Positions 44,099 through 55,549 of a DNA stretch of 64,000 nt are shown here, in pieces. Each line of letters begins with the position of its first letter. The stretch's first letter is position 1. The position numbers and the translations under genes were made by a program. This DNA comes from Plasmodium coatneyi (lineage: Eukaryota > Apicomplexa > Aconoidasida > Haemosporida > Plasmodiidae), in NCBI RefSeq assembly GCF_001680005.1, contig NC_033564.1:186001-250000 (forward strand). Direction: 5' to 3'. Below the pieces are notes generated by a model. It searched no databases. It worked only from the letters and a program-made list of their open reading frames with translations, and was not told the origin of the DNA.

Positions 44099-46348
44099 TC
44101 AGTGATCCAGGTAGTAACTGAACCTGGAGCTGTTCTCTATATTGAAGACCAAACTATCGACCAAGAAGGACTGATAGTATTTCTCCTTCAGTATGGACGT
44201 GTAAAAGTGGATGCTGGAGCTACTTTCCTGGCCGTATGAATCATTATTAGACACGAAGATAACAGTGTGGGACGTGGTGAGGAAAATGTAGCCGTCCTCC
44301 GTTATGTGTAGGTCGTCCTGCTTGGGGTGCTGGAATTTTGCAAGCAGTTTTTTCTGAGGATACTTGCGTAGGAAATTATCGAGGACATTTTTTTTAACAA
44401 AAAAATAGTTCACGGAGGTTGTTATTGGACCAACCCGTTGGTTGGGATCATCCATGTTGAGCCATTCCTCAAATAGCCACTTGTCATTCTGTTTTGTCAT
44501 TTTATAAATATGTGTCTTATTGTTAGTTATGTAGATATAATTCCGTGTGTTACCGCTGCTTTCCTCGAACGTTATATAAGAAATATGTTGGAAGTATTCA
44601 TTCGATTCGTTTTTCTTCCTGTACACGTTATAGCACTGATAGGACTCTTCCGCTTTGTTAATGACACACTTATTCACGTAATTCTGTGCATCGTCATTTC
44701 CTGTAATGTACACGATGACGTTGTTTTCTGTGCTGTTGTAAATGTCCATACATAATCCAAAAGGTTTAGGCAAATTTATGGTAAAATTTGTCTTATCTGC
44801 ATGGACATACACGGTGTTGTTCATGGGGTACGTCAACACATGGACATCCATATGGGATTTATAATCAAATGCAATAAAATTTTTCAACCCATCGAAGAGG
44901 AAATTGCCACTGTAATGTTCATTGTATTCTTCCGATTTGTTCAGGAGACTGACATAGTTATTCACTGAATCGTAGTAACACATGTCCTTGAAAAGTTTTT
45001 CCTTTCCAGAGCAACTACTTGCAGAGGTAACGTGGGGTGCCAAAGCATACTGATTTGTAATACTGACAAATGGCATTTTAGCTCCTTTACCACCTGGACC
45101 TTCCTTTACATTCCTTAAGTCGATAATTCCCTTGTTAACAGTACAGTTGTAGTTATTTGTCCAGTAAAGGGTTAGCTTATACTTGGCGTCTTCTTCTTTT
45201 CGTTTCTTTTCCGCCATTTCTGCTTCACTGTCAATCGTAGCATTGTTCGTGGTGGCACTGTCCAAATTTAAGAATTTCGCTTTGTTATTGTTCAGTTCCT
45301 TTGTGAGGGCCCCCTTTTCGTATTCTTCCTCTTCATTCACCAGGTGGACATCGTAAATGGAAAAGTATAGCGAATTTATATCCTTACTGTAAAGGTCCAG
45401 CACGGTATACACGTCAACGGAGTCGTCCTTCTTTATGCTCATAAGGTAAAGTTTTCCTTCCGATGACGGTTTATCATTCGTTACGTGCTTTACATTCACA
45501 GTGAGGTAGACCCTCTTGTTGTTCTTGTCCCCATGGTCTGGCATCACATTGACACTGAGACCGACTATCTTATCACCATTCGAAAAGGTATGTAACTTCT
45601 TCGCCTGCACAGATTTATTGTTCCTGTTTAGTGTCAATCTGAAGACATGCTCTGCATTCTCCGTGATGAACAGACTGTTATCCAGAACTGCTAATCCGTT
45701 CAACACTCTTAACGGTCTCCCACCAACCGTATCAATCACGTTTATAATTTCTATGTGGTCATGCTGCTCGTTGTACTTCATATGGAGAATAAAATAATTT
45801 TGCTTTATCGCTGCAATGACGAAGAAGTGATTTTCCTGCGAATCTGCAATGATACCTGTGAAGAACATTTCTTTGTTATTCATTATGTTGGCATATTTCT
45901 GTGATATCACATTTAAGACGGATATTTTTTTTTTCTTCACATCTACTTTGTAAATATCTACATCTGTGATCATTAGGATAAACCCATTATTTGCAGCTAT
46001 TCCTACAATGTAGAATTTGTCCGGAAAATTTAGCGCCAACAGGTTTACATTATTTTTATACAGATGTAGCGAATTCTTGAATTCATGCTTGACAAAATAA
46101 ATTGGCTTCTTCTTCTTTCCTGTGTTGTAATCTACTGCACTATGAGGGATACAATTCACTGGAAAATTAATCACCTTATTTACCTCCAAGCTAAATGTAC
46201 TTTCATTTGGCACCACTCTTACGTTTACTAAACTGTTCAGCTGGTTTGTCAGGATTAACTCTCCTGTGTGTTTGATGCTGTATTCGTTTGTGCTCATTCC
46301 AAGGGGTAGTGCCAACCCCAGCAGAAGTAAAAGGAACAACACAGCCAT
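44099..46348 (-). CDS. PTEX88: PTEX88, component of the Plasmodium translocon of exported proteins
   Basis: Single exon, 749 aa from the ATG at 46348. The start MAVLFLLLLLGLALPLG is a strong signal peptide, so the protein is secreted. A GTG eight codons upstream is in frame but not a plausible start. The rest is beta-rich with repeated short hydrophobic strands and loops, consistent with a propeller. It has no transmembrane helix after the signal. The identification rests on position next to centrin-4 and eS4, as in P. falciparum, and on size (88 kDa class); I cannot confirm it by domain. PTEX is the complex in the parasitophorous vacuole membrane that moves proteins into the host red cell; PTEX88 is an accessory subunit alongside EXP2, PTEX150, HSP101 and TRX2. 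An internal low-complexity linker (about 365-400) is rich in E, K, N and A. Confidence 0.75.
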   Translation of the reverse strand: MAVLFLLLLLGLALPLGMSTNEYSIKHTGELILTNQLNSLVNVRVVPNESTFSLEVNKVINFPVNCIPHSAVDYNTGKKKKPIYFVKHEFKNSLHLYKNNVNLLALNFPDKFYIVGIAANNGFILMITDVDIYKVDVKKKKISVLNVISQKYANIMNNKEMFFTGIIADSQENHFFVIAAIKQNYFILHMKYNEQHDHIEIINVIDTVGGRPLRVLNGLAVLDNSLFITENAEHVFRLTLNRNNKSVQAKKLHTFSNGDKIVGLSVNVMPDHGDKNNKRVYLTVNVKHVTNDKPSSEGKLYLMSIKKDDSVDVYTVLDLYSKDINSLYFSIYDVHLVNEEEEYEKGALTKELNNNKAKFLNLDSATTNNATIDSEAEMAEKKRKEEDAKYKLTLYWTNNYNCTVNKGIIDLRNVKEGPGGKGAKMPFVSITNQYALAPHVTSASSCSGKEKLFKDMCYYDSVNNYVSLLNKSEEYNEHYSGNFLFDGLKNFIAFDYKSHMDVHVLTYPMNNTVYVHADKTNFTINLPKPFGLCMDIYNSTENNVIVYITGNDDAQNYVNKCVINKAEESYQCYNVYRKKNESNEYFQHISYITFEESSGNTRNYIYITNNKTHIYKMTKQNDKWLFEEWLNMDDPNQRVGPITTSVNYFFVKKNVLDNFLRKYPQKKLLAKFQHPKQDDLHITEDGYIFLTTSHTVIFVSNNDSYGQESSSSIHFYTSILKEKYYQSFLVDSLVFNIENSSRFSYYLDH

Positions 46349-49300
46349 GTTTGCGTAGCGTGGGGGAAGCACAACTCTTCACGCGGTAGAAAATGTGTAT
46401 ATATATGTATTCACCTACTTATGCGTGAACCGTCTTGGAGACGCCTTCAACTTCAAATGGGCATTCACGCGGATAACTCGAAAAAAAAAAAAAGCACCAA
46501 TTGGGGGGCTTACCCAAAGTGGGGAGCGTGGTGAGACAAGGTAAGGCCCACTTCGCCGGTAAAAATTCGTGCAAAGGTTCACGTGACACCCACAACGGGG
46601 GCGAACATTCGCACATCGATCGGCCGCAATTATGTCACTGTGCGAAGAATCCCCCAGCTGAGGAGAAAAGACTACCACGATGAGGTATAATATAATACAG
46701 CCTGAACGCGCAGAAATTCCTCCTACGAAAAATCAACATTCAAACGAAGAGGACGCCTACGTTAAAAAAAAAAAAATTGTGTCCCTCTTCAACGCGGATG
46801 CATGGGGGGAGGAGTCTCTCTCTCACTTGGGGTGGGACCCTCTCTACATATATATATATAAAAAAAAAAAAAAAACACAAAAGAAATTTCCTTTAATGTA
46901 CAAGTTATACGCACGTAGGGAAAAAAAAAAAAAAAAAAAAAAAAAGGGAAGGCCTTCCTTCGCTCTGTTCGACGGAGAGCCGCGCTACTACAAATGACAA
47001 AAAAAAAAAAATAAAAATAAAAAGGAAAAAAAAATATAAATGTGGAAATAAACAAATATATACATATATATATTATTTACATATAAATATACGTACGTAT
47101 GGTGCAATTTTGTTAACTTTTGATCTTAATCGGCCTGCTTGTACACGCAAAGGCACTGCTCTTAGAGGGTATTTTATTTCCTACAGGGCGAAGTGCAACA
47201 TGGGGGGGATGTATACGGGGCACCAACCGAATGCGTTACTTTGTGTAGATGTCGTTGAGCCAAACAAGTCGTCACAATTTTTTTTTATTTTTTTAAAGGA
47301 GAAAGAAGCTAGGGTCAGCGAAACATTGCGTGAACGAACTTGATGAACCCTTTGCGGGCCACAAAAAAAAAAAAAAAAAAAACATATATACTCTACCGTG
47401 CTATAATAGTTTATGCTTTACCACCTGTGTTGCCTGGTTTCAGTTCACGAAAAGGGACATGCGCCGTTGCACCGTTAGGTCAAAACGACCTGTGTGCGGT
47501 AGAACCTTCTTCCTCAGAACATCGCAAATAGTTTAGTGCCAACAACGCGCTGTGCTTTGGCGCGTACCCCTTTATGGAGATTACTTTCACCGCATTGGCG
47601 TGAAAAGAAGCCCAGCTTCTTCACATAAGAGCGGCAGTGAGAGAAGGGAGGGCCTGGTTTCATTCTTCTTCCCATGCGACAAAAAGAAAAAAAAATTCAC
47701 GTACAGTAGGATTGTTCATATAAGGACGTATAATATACGTAATAATACCTGTAATTACGCCAGCATGTATTATCCTTCGCGCACACATGAACAATATTGG
47801 CAAAAAAAAAAAAAAAAAAAAACGCAGTGGAAGAAGTGATCGACCGACTGCATCACCCCAAATCGGAGCGGTGCATGGAGGGTGGAATTTACCTGTTCGC
47901 GTTGTATTTTTGTTCTGCGTAGGTTTATGCGGAACGCTGCCTTTTTCGATCCTTTCACGTTTATGTTGTGGTAACTTTACGGTTATTTTATGGCAATCTT
48001 GTGCCCATTTTGTGTTCCCTCTTTTTTTATCCCACCGATTTGTAAGCGCAAAGCACCAGTCTTTGTTGTCACGTCGCCCGTTCGTTAATTCACCACCCGG
48101 ACCGTGCCCACCATCGCCCCGCACAACTTTGCCATTGCTCTGCAGAAACGGAACAGTACGACCAGGATAAGTAGCCACGAATGGGTGAAAAGGTTGGGGA
48201 ATTTTCTGCAGTCCCAATTGGATTTAAAAATTGCTCACCCCCCCCTTCACAAGTGAAAAGTTTGATTACACGCAAAAGTTAGCAAATGTATATATATGAC
48301 CCAGGAAGGAAATAGAGTGCGCTGGAATTGTCTTGCAAAGTAGCTTTATGAATAGGGAGCGCGGAAAGGACGTGGGGGCAGAAGCAGCTGTTTAATGCTA
48401 GGGAGGAGGGTCCCATTAATCCCCCATTAGCGAAATATCCGCGTGGACGTAATGCCGTATCAGCTCCCTGGTCGACTTAGCCAATGCCACTCGTTTGAAA
48501 TGGTGTCACATTCAGTGCACACACGGTTGTTCGCTCAAGTGAGCCATTTTTTTGTAGCCATGCTGGTTAACCACAAAACGTGGTTCACAGAGCAGAGCAA
48601 AAACTTCGCAACAGAAGTTTCACAAGCAGGTTGATGTAAAATTTTTTTTTGAAAATGAAAGCAAGTACGTTGCTTCTGCATGGGTAGGTGTATTAGGAGT
48701 GGAAAACCAAAGCTGTAAATTGCTTCCCCATTCATCGCTTCGATTAAGGAGCACACACAAAGGTGTGTTGTCCATGGGGGGTGCAACGCCGCAGCATAAT
48801 CTGGGGAATATCCCCCTCTGCCGATTTCCTCACAGTTCACTAAGTTCACATACTACTGTAAAAATAAATTATTTCCACATGGGTCAGCCAACCCATGGAA
48901 TCGTTTTACACCCCGGGGATGGGCTAACACGTGTGCGCCGTCCTTTCACCATCTGCTTAAAATGTGTGTCACCCCCGCATACACATACAACTAGTAGGCA
49001 CGTACAAAAAACGCAACGTGGGAATAGCCAACTCGGCGATTCAGAAGGATGACCAATACATCCAACCGGCCAATGCCACGTCGAAAAAGGGAGTCACCCT
49101 TTCATTGACTTTTACCTGCGTGCCTAAATGATCACTCGGATTTGCTCCTTTTTTTCTTCGGTAAATCGTTCGCACAGCGGGAAAAAAAAAAAAAAAAAAA
49201 AAAATTATAGCAGTAGCAATAGCAATGACAATAATAATTTTAACCTGTGCCCGCCCGTGGCATGTATTGCCCCCTGTTGAAGCACCATTGAGTTGCTAAC

Positions 49301-49800
49301 CCCGCCTCCAATCGAGGCAGCTTTCTAAACACAACTGCGTCACAAGAGAGGTGAAACTCCCATCCTGCGCAGAAACGAGCTTGCACATCCAACGGAGCTT
49401 CATATGGATGAAGCGGAACATTCGCTTTTAAGTAGGTTCCGTAGAGGGGCTACTTGGTAGATGTGCCAGCCGAATGGGTCACACCACCCAGTGAGGAGAA
49501 AACAAAAAGGGCGTAAGTCCATCCTGTACGCATTTGCACCCACGGGGAATCATATAACAGTTTACAAAAAAATAAATAAATAATAAAAAATAAGTTGGAA
49601 CCCCCGAATGAACCACGCATGGGAGGACGACTCCTGTTCACTTAATTTTTTTAGCACACCTGGTCGTTCTCACAAAACGGAGTAGCTGCACTGGGGTTTG
49701 CACGTTGTGGCTTAGCAGCGCGTCAAGCTAAGCCATGTAAGGATAGAAGACTGGTGAGCAAACATACTATAGCACACTTCCCTACCCTACCCTGAGAAGA
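46349..49800. promoter_or_regulatory. Head-to-head region PTEX88 / RtcB
   Basis: 3.45 kb between divergent starts. It contains A25 at 46921-46945, other A runs at 47364-47381 and 49183-49204, and TATATA tracts near 46850 and 47060. Several plus-strand frames pass through A runs, and none carries a motif. No supported gene. Confidence 0.45.
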
Positions 49801-51333
49801 ATGCACGGGAGCAGAAGCGAACCCCCCCGTGGAGACATCCGCAGGTATATTGAGAAGACGGGCGAAAAGAACCTCTACCGAATCAAGAAGGGACTGGTGC
49901 CAAACATGAACGTAGAGGGACACATGTATGTGAACGATAAGTTGAAACATCTGATAGATGATGAAATAGAGACGTACCAGCTGAATAGAAACTCTACCTT
50001 CCTGCCAGCTGTTGTTCAAATAGCAAATGTGTCTACCCTACCAGGGATCGTAAAGGCATCTATAGCGTTGCCAGATGTACACGCAGGTTATGGATTTTCC
50101 ATAGGAAACGTAGCAGCATTTGACATGAGCAATGAAAAGGCAATTATTTCTCCAGGGGGAGTAGGATTTGACATAAACTGTGGGGTAAGGTTAATTAGAA
50201 CAAACCTCTTCTACGATGACATAAAGGATAAGCAGGAAGAATTGACGCAGCTCCTTTTTAACAACATTCCAGTTGGAGTAGGATCACAGGGGTGTATACT
50301 ATGCAATCAGGATAAGCTAGATGAAGCCCTCTGCTTAGGAATGGATTGGTGTGTGAAGGAAGGATACGCATGGGTAGAGGATAAGTTGAACTGCGAAGAT
50401 AATGGAAGGAGTTTGTATGCAGACAGTAACTACGTATCTGTGAGAGCTAAAAAAAGAGGGATAACACAAATGGGGACTTTAGGAGCTGGAAACCACTACG
50501 CGGAAATTCAAATTGTCGACGAAATTTACGACAAAAGGAGTGCCAAACTCATGGGAATAGAAAAAAAAAACCAAGTGTGCATAATGATTCATTCAGGAAG
50601 TAGAGGGTTGGGTCACCAAATCGCTACAGATGCACTTATCGAAATGGAGAAAAGCATGACAAAGTATAAACTAGACGTTATTGATAAGCAACTAGCTTGT
50701 ACTCCTATCCATTCGAAGGAAGGAGAAAATTACCTCAAAGCCATGGGTTCTGCTTGTAATTTTGCGTGGATTAATAGATCTTCCATGACCTTCTTAGCTA
50801 GACAAACTTTTGCAAAAATTTTTAACCAATCACCAGACGATCTAGACATGCATGTCATATATGACGTCTCACATAACATTGCCAAAATGGAGGACCACCT
50901 CGTCGATGGGAAGGAGAAAAAATTGCTAGTTCATAGGAAGGGGTCCACAAGAGCCTTTCCCCCCTTCCACCCTGCAGTCCCTTTAGATTACCAATACTGT
51001 GGACAACCCATCCTGATCGGAGGAACCATGGGCACCTACTCCTACGTCCTAACTGGTACGGATAAAGCTATGGAGACCACTTTCGGGTCGACCTGTCATG
51101 GGGCTGGCAGAGCATTAAGCCGAAATAAAAGCAGAAACACACTAAACTACGTGGACGTTTTGCAAAAAATGAAAGAGGAAAATATTTCCATTCGAGTTGC
51201 TTCGCCAAAGTTAATTATGGAGGAGGCCCCCGAGTCTTACAAAAACGTCTCCGAGGTGGTCAATACGTGCCATGACGCTGGCATATCGGCTAAGTGCTTT
51301 CGCCTGAAGCCGGTTGCCGTCATAAAGGGGTAA
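49801..51333 (+). CDS. RtcB: RNA-splicing ligase RtcB
   Basis: Single exon, 510 aa (human RTCB is 505). All catalytic blocks are present: PDVHAGYGFSIGNVAAFD, GGVGFDINCGVRLI with the metal-binding Cys near residue 126, MGTLGAGNHYAEIQ, HSGSRGLGHQ near 263, YDVSHNIAK, HRKGSTRAFPP, GGTMGTYSYVL and the guanylation-site block TCHGAGRALSR with its histidine near 433. RtcB joins 2',3'-cyclic phosphate or 3'-phosphate RNA ends to 5'-OH ends using GTP and Mn2+. It finishes tRNA splicing and, in animals, XBP1 mRNA splicing. Plasmodium has intron-containing tRNA, so tRNA splicing is the likely job. Archease would be the expected activator but is not in this window. No missing residue noticed. Confidence 0.96.
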   Translation: MHGSRSEPPRGDIRRYIEKTGEKNLYRIKKGLVPNMNVEGHMYVNDKLKHLIDDEIETYQLNRNSTFLPAVVQIANVSTLPGIVKASIALPDVHAGYGFSIGNVAAFDMSNEKAIISPGGVGFDINCGVRLIRTNLFYDDIKDKQEELTQLLFNNIPVGVGSQGCILCNQDKLDEALCLGMDWCVKEGYAWVEDKLNCEDNGRSLYADSNYVSVRAKKRGITQMGTLGAGNHYAEIQIVDEIYDKRSAKLMGIEKKNQVCIMIHSGSRGLGHQIATDALIEMEKSMTKYKLDVIDKQLACTPIHSKEGENYLKAMGSACNFAWINRSSMTFLARQTFAKIFNQSPDDLDMHVIYDVSHNIAKMEDHLVDGKEKKLLVHRKGSTRAFPPFHPAVPLDYQYCGQPILIGGTMGTYSYVLTGTDKAMETTFGSTCHGAGRALSRNKSRNTLNYVDVLQKMKEENISIRVASPKLIMEEAPESYKNVSEVVNTCHDAGISAKCFRLKPVAVIKG

Positions 51334-53426
51334 TCCCATGCCATGATAAGGGGGTGGACCCGTTTTGCTGCGTTTAGCACCTCCTCCGTTGTGTTCCAAC
51401 CCAGGGATAAGCGAACCCTGGGGTGCATCTCAGCTTAACTCCACGAATTGACTAAAAACTGACTTTGCTCCACCAGGATTGGTTTTCCCGCTAGTCGTTG
51501 CTTTAATTCGCGTCACTCCGTTCCATTTCGCTTTTTTTTTTTTTTTTTTTTTTTTTTAACTTCCCTTTTTAAATCTTCGACTTTTTCAACACAGTGGGCG
51601 GTGCAACGGTTAGGTGAATCGTTAAGCGGCCTTCTGGCCACCAGTAGCGCGTCTCTTCTCATGGTGAGCATTTTTTTTTCTTTTTCTAAATCTTCTTCCG
51701 CTACGTTGGAGACGCGAACTGATGTGCATACCTACACGATCCTGCGCCACACTAGCATACCATTCGTGGTTCTTCCACACGGGAAAGAACTACACGGATA
51801 TAAGACCGCCGCGTAGCGTCGTAACGGATGCTAAAGAGAGTATAGGACAACTGTTCGATACTGAACAGGTAACACACTGGGCGTGCAACAAATGGGCGTT
51901 GTTCGTCACCGCCAAATACGTTGTTGCCACCCCATTTGGTTATTCCCCCTTAAATACCCCATTGCACACATTAATGGCATCTACTTTGTTGACCTCTTCC
52001 CATTTTGTTAAACCTGGAACAGCACCCACACCAACAACTTCTTTCCCTCCTACGGGGCATTTTCTCACCAAAATATGGGCAACCATGGAGGGATACTTCC
52101 ACCCATGGTGTGTGACCTGGCTGTACCCGGTCCGTTTCTTACCCCATAGCATATTTTTTCTTTTCCCACCATAAATTAAATGCGGATAAAGCTCTAAAAG
52201 GGTCAAACTTGGTGCGTTTTTTTTTTTTTTTTTTTTTATTCCCCACCCCTGGGGTATCATCATGCAGCTTCGCCACTTTGTCGTATCGCCGTTTCACAGC
52301 ATCACCACTTAAACGATTTTACACCGCAGCCACAGGATAAGGCGTACCATTTTTTTTTTTAATTTCCGGGGGTGAAAAAGAGGAATCTCATAAGGATAGA
52401 GTTACAAGCCTCTTGTGAGTGTACATTCGTGCCGCTTCACACTATACAGCATCTTCCTTCTATGCTTTTTTTTTTTTTTCTTATATGCATATTTTTCGGA
52501 CCAGTCAAGGGTGCTACCAGTCGTTTATTCACAAGCGGGAATTTTTTTCACATGTACGTGCGTATTGCTTGCTGCCTATTAATGACGTGAGCACTCGGGC
52601 ATTGCCTTTCCTTCACATGAGCCACTTCTCCGTGTCAATTTATACTCTCCTCCAATCGGCAGAAAATTCTGCTTCACGCTCTTCACAAGCGAGATTGACT
52701 GGCCGCCCCCGTGAGTGCTTTTTCCCCCGTAAGTTATAGTGGAGAAAAAAAAAAAAAAAAAAAAACACGTACATGCGTATATACGTACATTCGTACATAC
52801 GTACATACTTACGCACGCATACGTAAACGCACAAACTTCCTCATTTGAACCATTTGAGTGACAAAATAAAGTGAACAAAATAGGTAAAGCCTAAATTCTA
52901 AATTCATAACAATCCTTCCGAGGCTCCCGTGTGGCATCACAATCTTCACAAGCAGCACTCCTTTCGTATTATTTACAGTTGATCGAGTTACGCACTGAGT
53001 GTCACGCTTAGCGTTCACGTGTGGTGAATTTGTATTCCCCTTCATTTTTGTTCTTCCCCTGACTTGTGCGCAAGTAAAGGAAAAACAGTTCAAGATAAGA
53101 GGAAAAAAAAAAGGAGACTCTACCGTTTGCCCAGAATGCTGCAAATGCATATGCCCCACGCATAAGCAGCCTCGAACATACACAGGGAGCAACCCGACGC
53201 ACGAACGGAAGATAGCAGCCACATTGACACACGGCCTTCGCCCGTGGGGCTACACAACGACGTGACAGGAGCAGAGTGACAACCTGACGGCATACCCCCC
53301 TTGCCTGAAGTACTCTTCCCCCAACCAGCCCTTCCTGCGTTAAAGCCGCGTAACCTTATATGTAATTGAAAAAAAGTCTGGATAACAGTTTTTTTTTTTC
53401 TTTTTAATTTCCCCCATTTCGGAAGA
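51334..53426. other. Intergenic region RtcB to the nine-exon gene
   Basis: 2.1 kb. T24-class run at 51533-51557, T20-class near 52218-52237, A20-class at 52745-52765 followed by a GTACATAC-rich tract (52768-52822). No frame with a recognisable motif; probably the RtcB 3' UTR and the next promoter. Confidence 0.5.
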
Positions 53427-55290
53427 ATGAACTGGAAAAAGGCTATGAGTTTGGCAGGTAAATTATGTCGAAAAGTGGAGAAGAATTTTTTTTTTTTTAT
53501 GTGCCACGCATTGGGGGGGAATTCACAAGAGGAAAATCTCCCCTCAATGTGTGTGTACAGTTGCGGAACGAGGAGCCGTCTGCAAAGGGGCGAATAGACC
53601 GGATCGATGCAGAGTGCGAAGAAAGGCCCACTGCTATATTGGGCCTTTATATTTGTCCCATCTGTGCAACCCCATTTATACCATATATATGTGTATATAT
53701 TTTTTTTTCCTTTGCAGGAGGGGCGGCAGCCGTGGTTGCCCTGACGTACATGCTAATGAAGGACGACGACAGTCACGATGAAAAAGACGATGAAAATGAA
53801 AAGAAAAAAAAAGACGGAAAATTGAATAAGGACGGAAACAGGATTATAAAGGGAGAATCGGTAAGAACATATCAACAGTCGGCTTTACAACTGTAAAGGA
53901 AAAAGTATACTCCTGTAGAACCAGCACAGCTATGTATATTTTACTCCCACCAAGTTCCTGGCAGTGTGTACTTCAGTTCCAAACACCCACTCTGTTCACT
54001 TCCTTCCCCAGATGACCCGAGAGGATCTCCTGCAACTCTTGAATGAAATGCTCAAGCTGCAGACGGACATGAAAAATATCGTTAAAGATTTAATCGTAGT
54101 TTCAAAGAATAACAGTTACGAGTAAGTTGCCAAATGAGTAATAACGGCGTTCGTTGTGTGTGCATATGTGTGTGTGTTTGTTTGTTGGGATGGCCCGTAA
54201 TCCTTCCAGTGACATTCCTTCATAATGTCCCTGCAATATAAACATCGATTTTCTTTCTCCCCTTTTTTTTTTTCGCCCCAAAGCTTTATGACCGTCTATA
54301 ATGTGGCCAAGACATATAACACTGTGGACCCCCTGGGTAAATATCAAATCGAGATGCCCGAATTTGACAAGGTTGTGGAGAACTACCACTTCGACCCAGG
54401 TACCTTATTTATTTATTTATTTATTATTTATTATTTTTTTTTTTTTATGGCATGACCTTACCATTTGACCGGTCATCTTATGGCCAATTTGTTCCCCCTA
54501 TAATGTTCACCCATGAATGACCCCACCTTACCACCCCCGCAGAGGTGAAAGAGACCGTCTCCAAGCTCATGTCGTCCCAAGAAAAGTAAAAAACCGATTC
54601 AGTGCATTTTCGCGTGTGCAAATTAGCGCATGAAAGTGTAGATGTGCACGACGATTTACAACTGCTAAGTGGATGAGAAAAAAAAAGATGCTTCATCCCT
54701 CCCTCATTCCGTGAACATTTCTAACGTGCCCCCATTTCTTCCCCCCTATCTCAGTTACTATGCCAACATGAGCGAAACCGCCACACTGAGTGTCGACAAA
54801 ATTATCGAAATTCACCACTTCATGTTAAATGAACTGTACAAGATCGACCCAGAATTTAAGAAGATCCCGAACAAGCACGAGCTGGATCCCAAGCTAATAG
54901 CACTAGGTATGGCTTAAACGCGTTTGTACAAATGTGACTTTGTTGAAATTTGGCTGTGGCGCGTTCCCGTCCGTGTAAGGGCTGACCACCGCAGTTGCAC
55001 ATCGCAGTAACATGCTTCCCTACCCTCCATTGTAACTTTCCCCATTTTTTACATCGCAAAAATTGTTATGCCCCCCCTTTGTAGTTATACAATCCATAGT
55101 GAGCGCAAAAGTGGAGGAGGAATTCAACTTGACCTCGGAAGACGTGGAGGCCTCCATTGCCAACCAGCAATACGCCCTGACTTCGGTGAGGAAGACAACT
55201 CCATGTGTTCTCGCCCATTCGGGTGTATATGCAAATGTGTACATATACACCTTTTGAAAACTCCCCCAAACGGTCTTGCACAGATGTAAT

Positions 55291-55322
<32 letters not shown>

Positions 55323-55549
55323 CCCGCTGCAGAATATGGAATTCGCTCGAGTGAACATCCAAATGCAGACAATTATGAACAAATTCATGGGGTAAGGACG
55401 ACCCTCAAGCTTCGCTACAACGAATTAATACATTTGTCTGCTTCCCTCATCGCTGCGTTTCGTTTTACTAAATTGTTTTTTCCCCCTTTTTTTTCATTCC
55501 TTACAGTGACCACTTCAAATTTATGTGCGACAAGGAGGGAGTCTACTAG
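53427..55549 (+). CDS. Conserved N-terminally anchored protein, nine exons
   Basis: I assembled exons 53427-53457, 53718-53860, 54012-54121, 54284-54399, 54543-54585, 54755-54906, 55085-55185, 55333-55391 and 55507-55549. All have GT-AG ends and matching phases, giving 265 aa. The beginning MNWKKAMSLAGGAAAVVAL with TYMLM forms a single membrane helix. An acidic/lysine linker follows (DDDSHDEKDDENEKKKK), then an all-helical body (LLQLLNEMLKLQTDMKNIV, VDKIIEIHHFMLNELYKIDP, FKKIPNKHELDPKLIALVIQ, FARVNIQMQTIMNKFMGDHF). No known domain is recognised. Topology suggests a tail facing cytosol or organelle lumen, and a mitochondrial or ER membrane is possible. It matches, from memory, a P. falciparum conserved gene of unknown function two places before RuvB3. 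Intron 7 contains T30 (55293-55322) as its pyrimidine tract. Confidence 0.82.

Noticed and set aside
46349..46372. GTG start giving eight extra residues to PTEX88
   Set aside because: Non-ATG start, and the ATG at 46348 gives a cleaner signal peptide.
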